DNA of 13,470 bases, taken from positions 1-13,470 of the forward strand of contig JAJYJX010000054.1 in assembly GCA_021789095.1 (NCBI GenBank). The letters are read 5' to 3'. A model generated the notes under the pieces. It had not been told where the DNA came from, did not search any database, and saw nothing but the letters and a program-made list of their open reading frames with translations. This stretch comes from a bacterium. Lineage in GTDB: Bacteria > JAMCPX01. This document shows, piece after piece, positions 6,791 to 12,654 of the stretch (positions are counted from its first letter, which is position 1; each line of letters starts with the position of its first letter). The translations under genes and the position numbers were made by a program.

Positions 6791-7552
6791 ATGCGTTCTA
6801 TCAGAACTGTTTTTTTGGTTTTTGTCATAAGCTTATGCCTGTTACATGACGGCACGGCCATGGCAGGTCCGCCCTTTCTCACGGATGACCCGGAGCCTGT
6901 CGAGTACCATCATTATGAATTCTATGTATTCGGCATCACGGACAGGACAAAAGACGATACCACCGTCCAGGCCCCTGCAGTAGAATTCAATTACGGTGTA
7001 CTGCCGGAAACGCAGTTTCACATCATTGTTCCGTATACCAACAATTTCCCGCAGCAGGGCGCGGTCTGGCACGGGCTCGGCGATATCGAGCTTGGGATCA
7101 AGTACAGGTTTGTGCATGAAAGCAGCGGTATTCCGCAGATCGGGGTTTTTCCCATGATAGAGGTCCCGACCGGCAATGCTGAAAAGGGACTCGGTAACGG
7201 CACGGCATGGTACCGCCTGCCTGTCTGGGTGCAAAAAAGCTTCGGGCCCTGGACAACCTACGGCGGAGGCGGATATACGATCAACCCTGCACCCGGGATG
7301 CGCAATTACTGGTTTTCCGGCTGGCTGCTCCAAAAAGACGTGAGCGAAAAACTGACGCTCGGGGGTGAGCTGTTTGCTCAGGGACCTGATACCGTTGGCG
7401 CACACTACACCGTTATTGCCAATGCAGGCGGGTACTGGAATTTCACCCCTGATTTCAGCCTGCTGTTCTCTGCAGGACACAGTGTGGCCGGAGAAGAACA
7501 CACGGTGTCGTACCTCGGCCTGTACTGGACATGGGGACCGAAAGAAAAGTAA
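6791..7552 (+). CDS. Outer-membrane beta-barrel protein, MetA/phenol-degradation-like family
   Basis: A 253-residue exported protein. The N-terminus MRSIRTVFLVFVISLCLL followed by HDGTAMA-GPP is a clear signal peptide with cleavage after about residue 25. The mature part opens PPFLTDDPEPVEYHHYEFYVF and continues in alternating amphipathic strands with many aromatic and glycine residues, ending in ...GLYWTWGPKEK. This opening and layout match a family of putative transporters annotated from the MetA pathway of phenol degradation (Pfam Phenol_MetA_deg type). The assignment is from memory and the function is unproven; a passive outer-membrane channel is the usual guess. The ATG at 6791 has no visible ribosome-binding site, and the upstream space is shared with the divergent methyltransferase. 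Its last 98 bases overlap the tail of the small - strand cysteine-rich gene. Confidence 0.7.
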   Translation: MRSIRTVFLVFVISLCLLHDGTAMAGPPFLTDDPEPVEYHHYEFYVFGITDRTKDDTTVQAPAVEFNYGVLPETQFHIIVPYTNNFPQQGAVWHGLGDIELGIKYRFVHESSGIPQIGVFPMIEVPTGNAEKGLGNGTAWYRLPVWVQKSFGPWTTYGGGGYTINPAPGMRNYWFSGWLLQKDVSEKLTLGGELFAQGPDTVGAHYTVIANAGGYWNFTPDFSLLFSAGHSVAGEEHTVSYLGLYWTWGPKEK

Positions 7553-7715
7553 CGGGTTTACTCTCTTCGGCGTGCGATGTAATCTCTCTGTTGCATCTCC
7601 TGTGCTCTTTGCACAATGCCTCGCATTTTTCTGCCCATTCTTTTTCCGCATAGTGAAGACCGCACTCCCGACACTGGTAAAGACTTTTATTATTCTCTTT
7701 TTTTTCTCTGGCCAT
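7455..7715 (-). CDS. Small cysteine-rich (zinc-finger-like) protein
   Basis: Eighty-six codons starting MAREKKENNKSLYQCRECG. The core has C-x2-C, then 12 residues including AEKEWAEK, then C-x3-C-x5-C and N-R-E-I-T-S-H-A. I recognise this pattern from small conserved proteins with CxxCG...EWAEKCEAWCKxHxxCN, of unknown function and presumably zinc-binding. Those end near the 'ITSHA' point; here the frame runs about 30 residues further, antisense to the end of the barrel gene, as if the normal stop had been lost. The ATG at 7715 lies 11 bp after the stop of the next small gene upstream and lacks a good ribosome-binding site, so coupling is likely. The frame is open farther upstream, but that part overlaps the 42-codon gene. 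Confidence 0.65.
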   Translation of the reverse strand: MAREKKENNKSLYQCRECGLHYAEKEWAEKCEALCKEHRRCNREITSHAEESKPVTFLSVPMSSTGRGTTPCVLLRPHCVLQRTAG

Positions 7716-7726
7716 AAGAAGCTGTC

Positions 7727-7855
7727 TTATTTCGATCCCTTCTTGGTACCCCGTCTTGTCCCGGAACGTCCGGGCCAGCAGACCGGACAGGGACCGCTCC
7801 CCTGATATTTGTGGCCCCGACTGCATGTTTTCCATTGTTTGCCTGTGGTTTTCAT
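7727..7855 (-). CDS. Very small zinc-ribbon-like protein (42 residues)
   Basis: Forty-two codons starting MKTTGKQWKTCSRGHKYQGS, then GPCPVCWPGRSG and a basic tail rich in R, K and G. The C-x3-G-H...C-P-x-C arrangement, with CSRGHKY and CPVCWPG, resembles tiny conserved zinc-ribbon proteins of unknown function. GGAGG (7864-7860) lies four bases before the ATG at 7855, and a second AGGAGG lies about ten bases farther upstream. Both support translation. It overlaps no other convincing gene, and its stop is 11 bp before the other cysteine-rich gene on the same strand. Metal binding is inferred from the cysteines and histidine only. Confidence 0.65.
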   Translation of the reverse strand: MKTTGKQWKTCSRGHKYQGSGPCPVCWPGRSGTRRGTKKGSK

Positions 7856-7957
7856 CGTTCCTCCGAAGACCTCCTGAACCCTGTGCTCGCTCACAGTGAT
7901 ATTTTAGCAATTCTTATAAGGGTATTCCAGTTCCTTGCAGTGTCCTTCAAATCTGCA

Positions 7958-9169
7958 TTAAGCACGCGGATGTGCTCCATAGTACGGATCCGGCTCGCCA
8001 ATCGAGCGGTACATCGCCGTGCGAAGTACCCGGTCTCTCGGATCGATTAAATAGGTATCCATCCTGTTCGTTACATATCCATATCCTATCCCTGCTTCCG
8101 GGTCGGCAAACCCGAATGACCCTCCAGCCCCCGGCGTGCCGAACGAGCCCGGATGACCAAAGGGGTTCCCCTCATCCGGTTTCGAAAACCCGAGCGAAAA
8201 CGGCACCTCAACTTTCAGGGCCTCGTCATGGAAACCATGGAGGGGCGGGACTGCCGGTGCCATGAGCTGCCTGAGCGTTTCCTCCCGCAAGCCCAGCTTC
8301 CGGCTGCCAGCTGCAAACTCGCTGTACACCTGCGCAATCGCACGGGCGGTTCCCACTCCTCCGCCCGCAGGGATCTCAAGAGCCCGGGCATAGATACGTT
8401 CTTTGTCCAGAGGATAGAGCGAAGCCCACAGCGCACGGCGGATATTCGACCGCGGGTACATCGCTGCCAAAGCAAAAGAGATCGGTATTGTAGTGAAAGC
8501 GTGGGTCATGCTGGCAAACTTGAGAACTGCAAGCCGTGAGTTGGGAATATCCACGGGGAGACGGATATACAAATCCAGTCCGAGAGAGTTCGCGATTTCG
8601 TCCTGGAAGTACTGTCCCAGACTCCTGTGCCCGGGGTCGACCCTGCGCAGAAGCTCGCTCTCATAGAACCCGAGCGTGAGGGCATGATATGCCTGCCGGG
8701 TTCCCGGCTTCCAGGCAGGCTTCTGCCTTGCCAGGATTACTGCCAGCATGTCGAGGTTGGCAATGACGCTCCTGTCCACAGGTTCGTCAAGGGCGAACAG
8801 CCCGGCCTGGTGAGCCATGAGCTGTCTGACGGTGATCGTTTCCTTGCCCCGCTGCGCGAACTCCGGCCAGTACCTGCTCACACGCTCGTCGTAATCGAAC
8901 AAGCCCCGCGAATGAGCAAGAGCCATGGTAAGGCCGGAAATGCCCTTGGTTGTCGAGAAAACCAGGACCATCGTACCTTCTTCCCACGGCTCGCCGGTCG
9001 CCTCGTTGCGGATGCCGCCCCAGAGATCGACCACTCTCTCACCGCGGTAGTAAACGCAGCAAGCGGCCCCAAGCTCGTCGCGGTGCTTGAAGTTCCCAAC
9101 GAAGGCTTCCCGTACGGCTTCAAACCCATGTCTGACGAAACCGGATATAACCGGCCCTGCCTGCTTCAT
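7958..9169 (-). CDS. Serine hydrolase, beta-lactamase/class C esterase fold
   Basis: A 403-residue serine hydrolase of the beta-lactamase-related (EstB-like) family, which in practice usually contains esterases or lipid hydrolases. The S-x-x-K motif is STTK (S72, K75) and the second-site tyrosine is Y161 in YHALTLGF, where true class C beta-lactamases have Y-x-N. The third motif region is the glycine-rich HPGSFGTPGAGG (339-350) in place of K-T-G. No signal peptide is seen, so it is probably cytoplasmic. The ATG at 9169 is supported by GGGGAGGT seven bases upstream. It is visibly richer in G and C at third positions than the haem genes, which hints at a different history. It is followed on the same strand, after about 100 bp, by the two small cysteine-rich genes. 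The substrate is unknown. Confidence 0.88.
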   Translation of the reverse strand: MKQAGPVISGFVRHGFEAVREAFVGNFKHRDELGAACCVYYRGERVVDLWGGIRNEATGEPWEEGTMVLVFSTTKGISGLTMALAHSRGLFDYDERVSRYWPEFAQRGKETITVRQLMAHQAGLFALDEPVDRSVIANLDMLAVILARQKPAWKPGTRQAYHALTLGFYESELLRRVDPGHRSLGQYFQDEIANSLGLDLYIRLPVDIPNSRLAVLKFASMTHAFTTIPISFALAAMYPRSNIRRALWASLYPLDKERIYARALEIPAGGGVGTARAIAQVYSEFAAGSRKLGLREETLRQLMAPAVPPLHGFHDEALKVEVPFSLGFSKPDEGNPFGHPGSFGTPGAGGSFGFADPEAGIGYGYVTNRMDTYLIDPRDRVLRTAMYRSIGEPDPYYGAHPRA

Positions 9170-9257
9170 CTTCGGTACCTCCCCGATTGCTGGACGGTGC
9201 CTGTTCTATGTTTCATCGCAGAAAGTATAGCTTACATCGTTTTTAAATACAACTCTC

Positions 9258-9295
9258 GATAAACAGGGATAAACAGTGACAGCTGTCCTTGTTTA
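9258..9295. promoter_or_regulatory. Repeated GATAAACAG words and near-palindrome
   Basis: GATAAACAG occurs at 9258-9266 and again at 9268-9276, one helical turn apart. The second copy forms the left half of a 26-bp near-palindrome (9270-9295) with TAAACA outer arms and a perfect GACAGCTGTC centre, 11 of 13 positions matching. It lies about 90 bp upstream of the serine hydrolase start and before tRNA-Ser, so it could be an operator. No binding protein can be named. Confidence 0.35.
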
Positions 9296-9400
9296 CCTTT
9301 GATAGGCAAAAGAGATCCCGGACTAAACTGCCGCATATTTTTTTATCGTGGTTTACTTTTTCCAAATTTTAGAATAGACAATGTGTTGTAACAAATTGAT

Positions 9401-9488
9401 GGAGAGGTGTCCGAGTGGTTTAAGGAGCACGCCTGGAGAGCGTGTTACCGTCACAAGCGGTACGTGGGTTCGAATCCCACCCTCTCCG
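9401..9488 (+). tRNA. tRNA-Ser (anticodon GGA)
   Basis: This is a complete 88-base class II tRNA. The acceptor stem GGAGAGG/CCTCTCC pairs over seven bases. The anticodon stem CACGC/GCGTG encloses CTGGAGA, giving GGA. The long variable arm pairs TACCG with CGGTA, and the T arm reads GTGGG-TTCGAAT-CCCAC. The discriminator is G at 9488, and CCA is not encoded. Serine isoacceptors with this anticodon read UCC and UCU. The gene is a likely integration target, given the copy of its 3' end and the recombinase remnant just downstream. Confidence 0.95.
9470..9488 (+). repeat. tRNA-Ser 3' end, repeat copy 1
   Basis: The last 19 bases of the tRNA (TCGAATCCCAC then CCTCTCCG) recur at 9624-9642 with one change (T to G), in the same orientation and 135 bp away. 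This matches the att-site duplications left by tRNA-targeting integrases. Confidence 0.6.
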
Positions 9489-9623
9489 TATACTTCTTTG
9501 AAGGATTCGAACGCCCCTGAACGCCGACCGAGAAGGGAGGAAAAGCCGCCACGCTGGGGCGGCGGCAGTGAAAGGGCAGGACCTGAAGGTGAGGAGCGGG
9601 GTTGCAGAGCGACGAACCTGAAG
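9489..9623. other. GC-rich 135-bp segment between tRNA 3'-end copies
   Basis: No gene is convincing here. The segment is much richer in G and C than its flanks and contains a strong hairpin (GCCGCC 9545-9550 with GGCGGC 9558-9563). It also has a T-arm-like word on the opposite strand (GGATTCGAAC). A frame of 91 codons runs through tRNA and segment and is rich in R, E, P and G; this probably reflects composition. Confidence 0.5.
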
Positions 9624-9642
9624 TCGAATCCCACCCTCGCCG
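9588..9642 (+). repeat. tRNA 3'-end copy 2 with acceptor-like pairing
   Basis: The repeat proper is 9624-9642. Its CCTCGCC (9635-9641) can pair with GGTGAGG at 9588-9594 over seven bases with one G-T wobble, followed by a G in the discriminator position, as in a short acceptor stem. The T-stem 5' strand is missing, so this is not a functional tRNA. It could be a remnant, an att site with structure, or a tRNA-like element. Confidence 0.5.
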
Positions 9643-9656
9643 TTGTTTATAAATAG

Positions 9657-9875
9657 TTAGATGTTCTCGTTGTTCCCTTCATTGTCCCCATCATACCTCA
9701 CTATGGCTGTTCCAGTAAAATCAAGAGTATTTAATCCGGCTCTCAAGTTATCAGGCGCAAGATGTGCGTATCTTTGTGTCATGGCTGCCATCTTGTGTTC
9801 CCAAATGCGTTGCACAATGTGCTGGTCAACGCCATGACAAAATTTTGGACCACCTTCAATCTGGCAGGGCAGGGA
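9657..9875 (-). pseudogene. Tyrosine recombinase (integrase), C-terminal remnant
   Basis: On the - strand an open stretch of 72 codons ends at TAA (9659-9657) and is closed upstream by TAG (9878-9876), with no suitable start. From about residue 14 it reads HGVDQHIVQRIWEHK, then MAAMTQRYAHLAPDNLRAGL. This is the C-terminus of phage-type integrases, where LGH and MTxRYAHLSPEHL supply the last catalytic His and the nucleophilic Tyr. The usual LGH is WEH here. The R-x-x-H region and everything upstream are absent. The stop lies 14 bp from the second tRNA-Ser 3'-end copy, as expected for an integrase beside its attachment site. The preceding 13 residues do not look like integrase, so the break lies near 9836. 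Confidence 0.75.
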
Positions 9876-9895
9876 CTACGAAAGGAGGCTCCGCC

Positions 9896-9946
9896 ATGAG
9901 ATCAATGACAAAGCACCCGGATTACGAGACTCCCGCAATTGAATAA
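9896..9946 (+). CDS. Possible 16-residue peptide gene or truncated gene start
   Basis: AAAGGAGG (9881-9888) sits seven bases before an ATG. The frame MRSMTKHPDYETPAIE ends at TAA in 9944-9946. The translation signal is among the best in the window, yet the product is tiny. 'YETPAIE' resembles the start of some modified-peptide precursors, but no core peptide follows. It may equally be the first codons of a gene cut off when the neighbouring integrase decayed, or chance. Confidence 0.25.
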   Translation: MRSMTKHPDYETPAIE

Positions 9947-9965
9947 AATCGGTGAAAAGAGGTAC

Positions 9966-10865
9966 TCAAAGGATTTCATCTAGGACCCAGCGTCCACGTT
10001 GATCCTCCGGGACCAGACCGTTGACGAGGAAATCTCCGATAAATCTGAGAACGTCCTCTATGCCATACTTTTCGTCAAGTTTGATGCGGAAGCTCATCAC
10101 CTCGATCAAGCCGGTAAGACTGAAAGCTAGAAGCTCGGGGTCTACGTTTGGCCTGACTATCCCCAACTCTATAGCCTCGCGTACCTCTTTGATTACCGGT
10201 CCGGTGAGAGCCCTGTACATACGGTTAAGCTTCTCTTGCGGCCAGTTCTCCTCTGAGGCTATCTCGGCGCGGAGTTGATTCAGAATCTCCATATAGCGTG
10301 TGTAATTTTCAAAAAAAGTCCGGCCGCGGATAATCAATCGTTTGCCCAGGTTTTGCTCTCCTTTAATATTTCGAGCAGCATCGCCAACGATGTGATGGAA
10401 CACTTCTTCTACTACATCGATGAACAGGTCGCGTTTATTTTTGAAGTGAATATAGAAAGTCCCTATGGAAATCCCCGCCTTGTGAGTGATGTCATTTACC
10501 TTGGTGTTATGATAGCCCTTTTGTGAAAACACCTCGATGGCGGCGTTGATGATTTCCTTTTTTCTGGATTCTTGTGGTTCCAAACTGGCATTCTGAAGTT
10601 CGTTTTCCCCGTCAGACCGATTGCCGATGGCCTCAAGTCGTTCTATTTCCTGCTTTAAGAATATTATAGGCATGCGGAGGTCATTGCGAAGTCGTTTAAT
10701 TATAGATAGACGTGCCAGATGACTTGAATCGAAATATGCCATCGTGCGCCCTGTTTTCTGAGGTGGATGAAGCAATCCTTGTCTCAAATAATAATGGATT
10801 GTGGACTTGGGCAACCCACTATGAAGCGCAAGTTCGCTAATCTTCATTAATTTCCTAGTCTCCAT
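9966..10865 (-). CDS. MerR-TetR fusion transcriptional regulator
   Basis: A 299-residue regulator with two DNA-binding modules. Residues 6-78 are a MerR-type winged helix (MKISELALHSGLPKSTIHYY, then LRQGLL and the R-x-L-x-x-D-L-R-x-P pattern). A short polar linker (80-100) follows. Residues 101-150 are a TetR helix-turn-helix (AAIEVFSQKGYHNTKVNDI, then GISIGTFYIHFKNKRDLF), and the remainder is an all-helical TetR-like ligand and dimer domain. The ATG at 10865 is supported by GAGGAGG five bases upstream. It is divergent from the flavin oxidoreductase gene, with a dyad-rich 326-bp intergenic space. Control of its own promoter and of that operon by a small ligand, perhaps an acyl-CoA, is the natural inference. 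The effector and the sense of control are unknown. Confidence 0.88.
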   Translation of the reverse strand: METRKLMKISELALHSGLPKSTIHYYLRQGLLHPPQKTGRTMAYFDSSHLARLSIIKRLRNDLRMPIIFLKQEIERLEAIGNRSDGENELQNASLEPQESRKKEIINAAIEVFSQKGYHNTKVNDITHKAGISIGTFYIHFKNKRDLFIDVVEEVFHHIVGDAARNIKGEQNLGKRLIIRGRTFFENYTRYMEILNQLRAEIASEENWPQEKLNRMYRALTGPVIKEVREAIELGIVRPNVDPELLAFSLTGLIEVMSFRIKLDEKYGIEDVLRFIGDFLVNGLVPEDQRGRWVLDEIL

Positions 10866-10898
10866 GGCTACCTCCTCTAATACTCAATTAAGCATGTT

Positions 10899-10919
10899 AC
10901 TTTATATCAACTATAAAGT
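10899..10919. promoter_or_regulatory. Perfect 21-bp dyad, candidate operator
   Basis: The 8-bp arms ACTTTATA (10899-10906) and TATAAAGT (10912-10919) flank TCAAC. It lies 34 bp upstream of the regulator start. A further CTATAAAG word recurs at 10926-10933, 15 bp from the first at 10911. Position and symmetry suit autoregulation by the MerR-TetR protein. Confidence 0.5.
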
Positions 10920-11064
10920 TAAACTCTATAAAGAAATATTTTTTTGTCCTTATAAATCAATATAATATAAAATTATCATATTCACCACACTTTAATCAGT
11001 GTTTAAATATTAAGTAGTTATCCATAGAATAGAATTCATGTAACATATTGATAAGTTTAACTTT
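10915..11064. repeat. 11-bp inverted repeat flanking the intergenic region
   Basis: AAAGTTAAACT at 10915-10925 and its exact reverse complement at 11054-11064 lie about 130 bp apart. One is next to the 21-bp dyad and the other just before the -35 box of the oxidoreductase promoter. The pair could be paired operator half-sites for looping. AT-rich composition raises the chance of coincidence. Confidence 0.35.
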
Positions 11065-11068
11065 TTTC

Positions 11069-11097
11069 TTGACAAAGCAATTTTTATACTTTATTAA
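11069..11097 (+). promoter_or_regulatory. Sigma-70 promoter of the oxidoreductase operon
   Basis: A perfect -35 TTGACA (11069-11074), a 17-bp spacer and a -10 TATTAA (11092-11097) place the start of transcription near 11104, about 90 bases before the ATG. It is the best promoter match in the window. Confidence 0.65.
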
Positions 11098-11100
11098 TAG

Positions 11101-11118
11101 CGAACGACAATTCATTCG
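11101..11118. promoter_or_regulatory. Dyad at the predicted transcription start
   Basis: CGAACG (11101-11106) and CATTCG (11113-11118) form an imperfect dyad (5 of 6 positions) around ACAATT, directly over the predicted +1. A repressor bound there would block initiation; the divergent TetR-type regulator is the obvious candidate. Confidence 0.35.
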
Positions 11119-11191
11119 TAACTGTAGACTTACTCCAGATGCGAAGACTTGTCAATAGCAAAATGAAATTCGAAGTTCAGGAGGTGGCAAT

Positions 11192-12565
11192 ATGACAGAT
11201 AAAAAAGAAAAAGTTACGAAAAAGAGTGCAGGGCAAGCAAAGTTCGCACAAGGTAAAACCGAAAACCCGGCGAAGGCACCGGCCCTCAGATCCAACTATC
11301 CGGAGTTGTTTCAGTCTATCAAGATCGGCACATGCGAGATCAAGAACCGGATCGTCATGGCACCGATGAATACGGTGTTTTCAATGGACAATCTTGGTTA
11401 TGTGAACGAGCAAATCATAGCTTACTACGCAGCGCGAGCGAAAGGTGGGACCGGCCTCATAATCTCCGAGTGCGAGCTCGGTACCAGACTGGCCTCCGAG
11501 TTCCCTTTCACTTCGAATCTGCATCTTTTCGACGTGACTCACGTTCCGGGACTTGAGGAGTTGACCGAGACGGTTCATGCCTTCGGCTCCAAGATCTTCA
11601 TCCAGCTATCCATCGGCTTCGGACGGCAGGGACATAACAAACATCATAAATCCCCTCCCGCTCCCTCACCCATTCCCTATCTGACGGATCCCGAGCTCAT
11701 GCCCAAGAAGATGCTGGAGTTCATCTCCGCCCATCCTCAAGTGCTCGATCCCCGGATTCCCACGATGGCTCATGCAGACATGCCCAGGGAGATGACCATA
11801 GAGGAGATCAAAAGCGAGATCGAGGAATTTGCCCAGTCTTGCGTCCTGGCTCTCATAGCCGGCTTCGATGGTATCGAGCTGCACGCGCCCCACGGATATC
11901 TCGAACATCAATTCCTCTCTCCTCGATCAAACAAGCGTACCGATGAGTATGGAGGTTCGCTTGAAAACCGTATGAGGATCGTGATCGAGCTATATCAGGC
12001 TGTACGGGCTAAGATCGGAAATGCTGCTCCCGTGGGTATACGTCTATCTGGCGATGAGCACATGCCTGACGGGATCCACCATGACGAGCTCAAAAAGGTT
12101 GTAAAGAAGCTGGGAGATCTGGGCATAGACTATGTCCACCTTTCCGATGGTTCTTATGAAGCGTTAAAATATTTTTTCCCGGACGAAGAAAACCTGCATC
12201 TGGTAGAGGAAGCCCAAGGCTTCAAGTTGGTCTTACCCAAACATGTGCCTGTGATCAGCGTCTCACTCTACGATCCCCAGAATTCGTCTCAGGCGATCAG
12301 GGAAGGAAAGATTGACATGGTGAGTCTTGGTCGTCAGATGCTGGCCGACCCAAACTATGCCAACAAGGTGATGAACGGCGAAAAATATTGGAAGTGTACA
12401 CGCTGCAACGAGTGCCTTATGCGGGCATCGGCTGGCCTTCCTGTCCGTTGCAAGATCAACCGCAACCTGGGCCGCGAGAAGTATATGCCTGAATACTGGC
12501 GACCGACCCGCAGGCCTGGCAAGCCCATCCTTCCCGAGGTTCCATTGCTTCCACCTCTCGAATAA
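11192..12565 (+). CDS. Old-Yellow-Enzyme family NADH:flavin oxidoreductase with Fe-S motif
   Basis: A 457-residue FMN (beta/alpha)8-barrel enzyme of the family that includes 2,4-dienoyl-CoA reductase, 2-enoate reductases and trimethylamine dehydrogenase. RIVMAPMNT (53-61) and HGYLEHQFLSPRSNKRTDEYG with GGSLENRMR (234-262) are FMN and active-site segments, and VSLGRQMLADP (377-387) binds the phosphate. C402, C405, C408 and C420 (C-x2-C-x2-C-x11-C) should hold a 4Fe-4S cluster, with spacing close to trimethylamine dehydrogenase. After the cluster only about 37 proline-rich residues remain, so the C-terminal FAD/NAD(P) module of the long family members is absent and an outside electron donor is likely. 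A 33-residue Lys/Ala-rich N-terminal tail is unusual. AGGAGGTGG (11179-11187) fixes the start. Reduction of an unsaturated carboxylate or acyl-CoA is likely, with the substrate unknown. Confidence 0.85.
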   Translation: MTDKKEKVTKKSAGQAKFAQGKTENPAKAPALRSNYPELFQSIKIGTCEIKNRIVMAPMNTVFSMDNLGYVNEQIIAYYAARAKGGTGLIISECELGTRLASEFPFTSNLHLFDVTHVPGLEELTETVHAFGSKIFIQLSIGFGRQGHNKHHKSPPAPSPIPYLTDPELMPKKMLEFISAHPQVLDPRIPTMAHADMPREMTIEEIKSEIEEFAQSCVLALIAGFDGIELHAPHGYLEHQFLSPRSNKRTDEYGGSLENRMRIVIELYQAVRAKIGNAAPVGIRLSGDEHMPDGIHHDELKKVVKKLGDLGIDYVHLSDGSYEALKYFFPDEENLHLVEEAQGFKLVLPKHVPVISVSLYDPQNSSQAIREGKIDMVSLGRQMLADPNYANKVMNGEKYWKCTRCNECLMRASAGLPVRCKINRNLGREKYMPEYWRPTRRPGKPILPEVPLLPPLE

Positions 12566-12654
12566 AGAAACAGAAAAGTTTGTAGATCTTGGTGTAAGGA
12601 TGAAGGACAACATGATGAATAAAAACAGATAGACAATGAAAAAGGAGGATTCTA

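Noticed and set aside
6842-7651. A 269-codon - strand frame
   Set aside because: It is the antisense shadow of the exported barrel protein, rich in R, P and C as shadows of such genes are.
7716-7910. Upstream extension of the cysteine-rich gene to a 151-codon protein
   Set aside because: It overlaps the better supported 42-codon gene, which has a ribosome-binding site and its own cysteine motif.
8627-9262. A 211-codon + strand frame
   Set aside because: Antisense to the serine hydrolase; GC-rich third positions suppress stops on the opposite strand.
9381-9656. A 91-codon frame through tRNA-Ser and the following segment
   Set aside because: It covers a perfect tRNA gene; the basic composition follows from the GC-rich segment.
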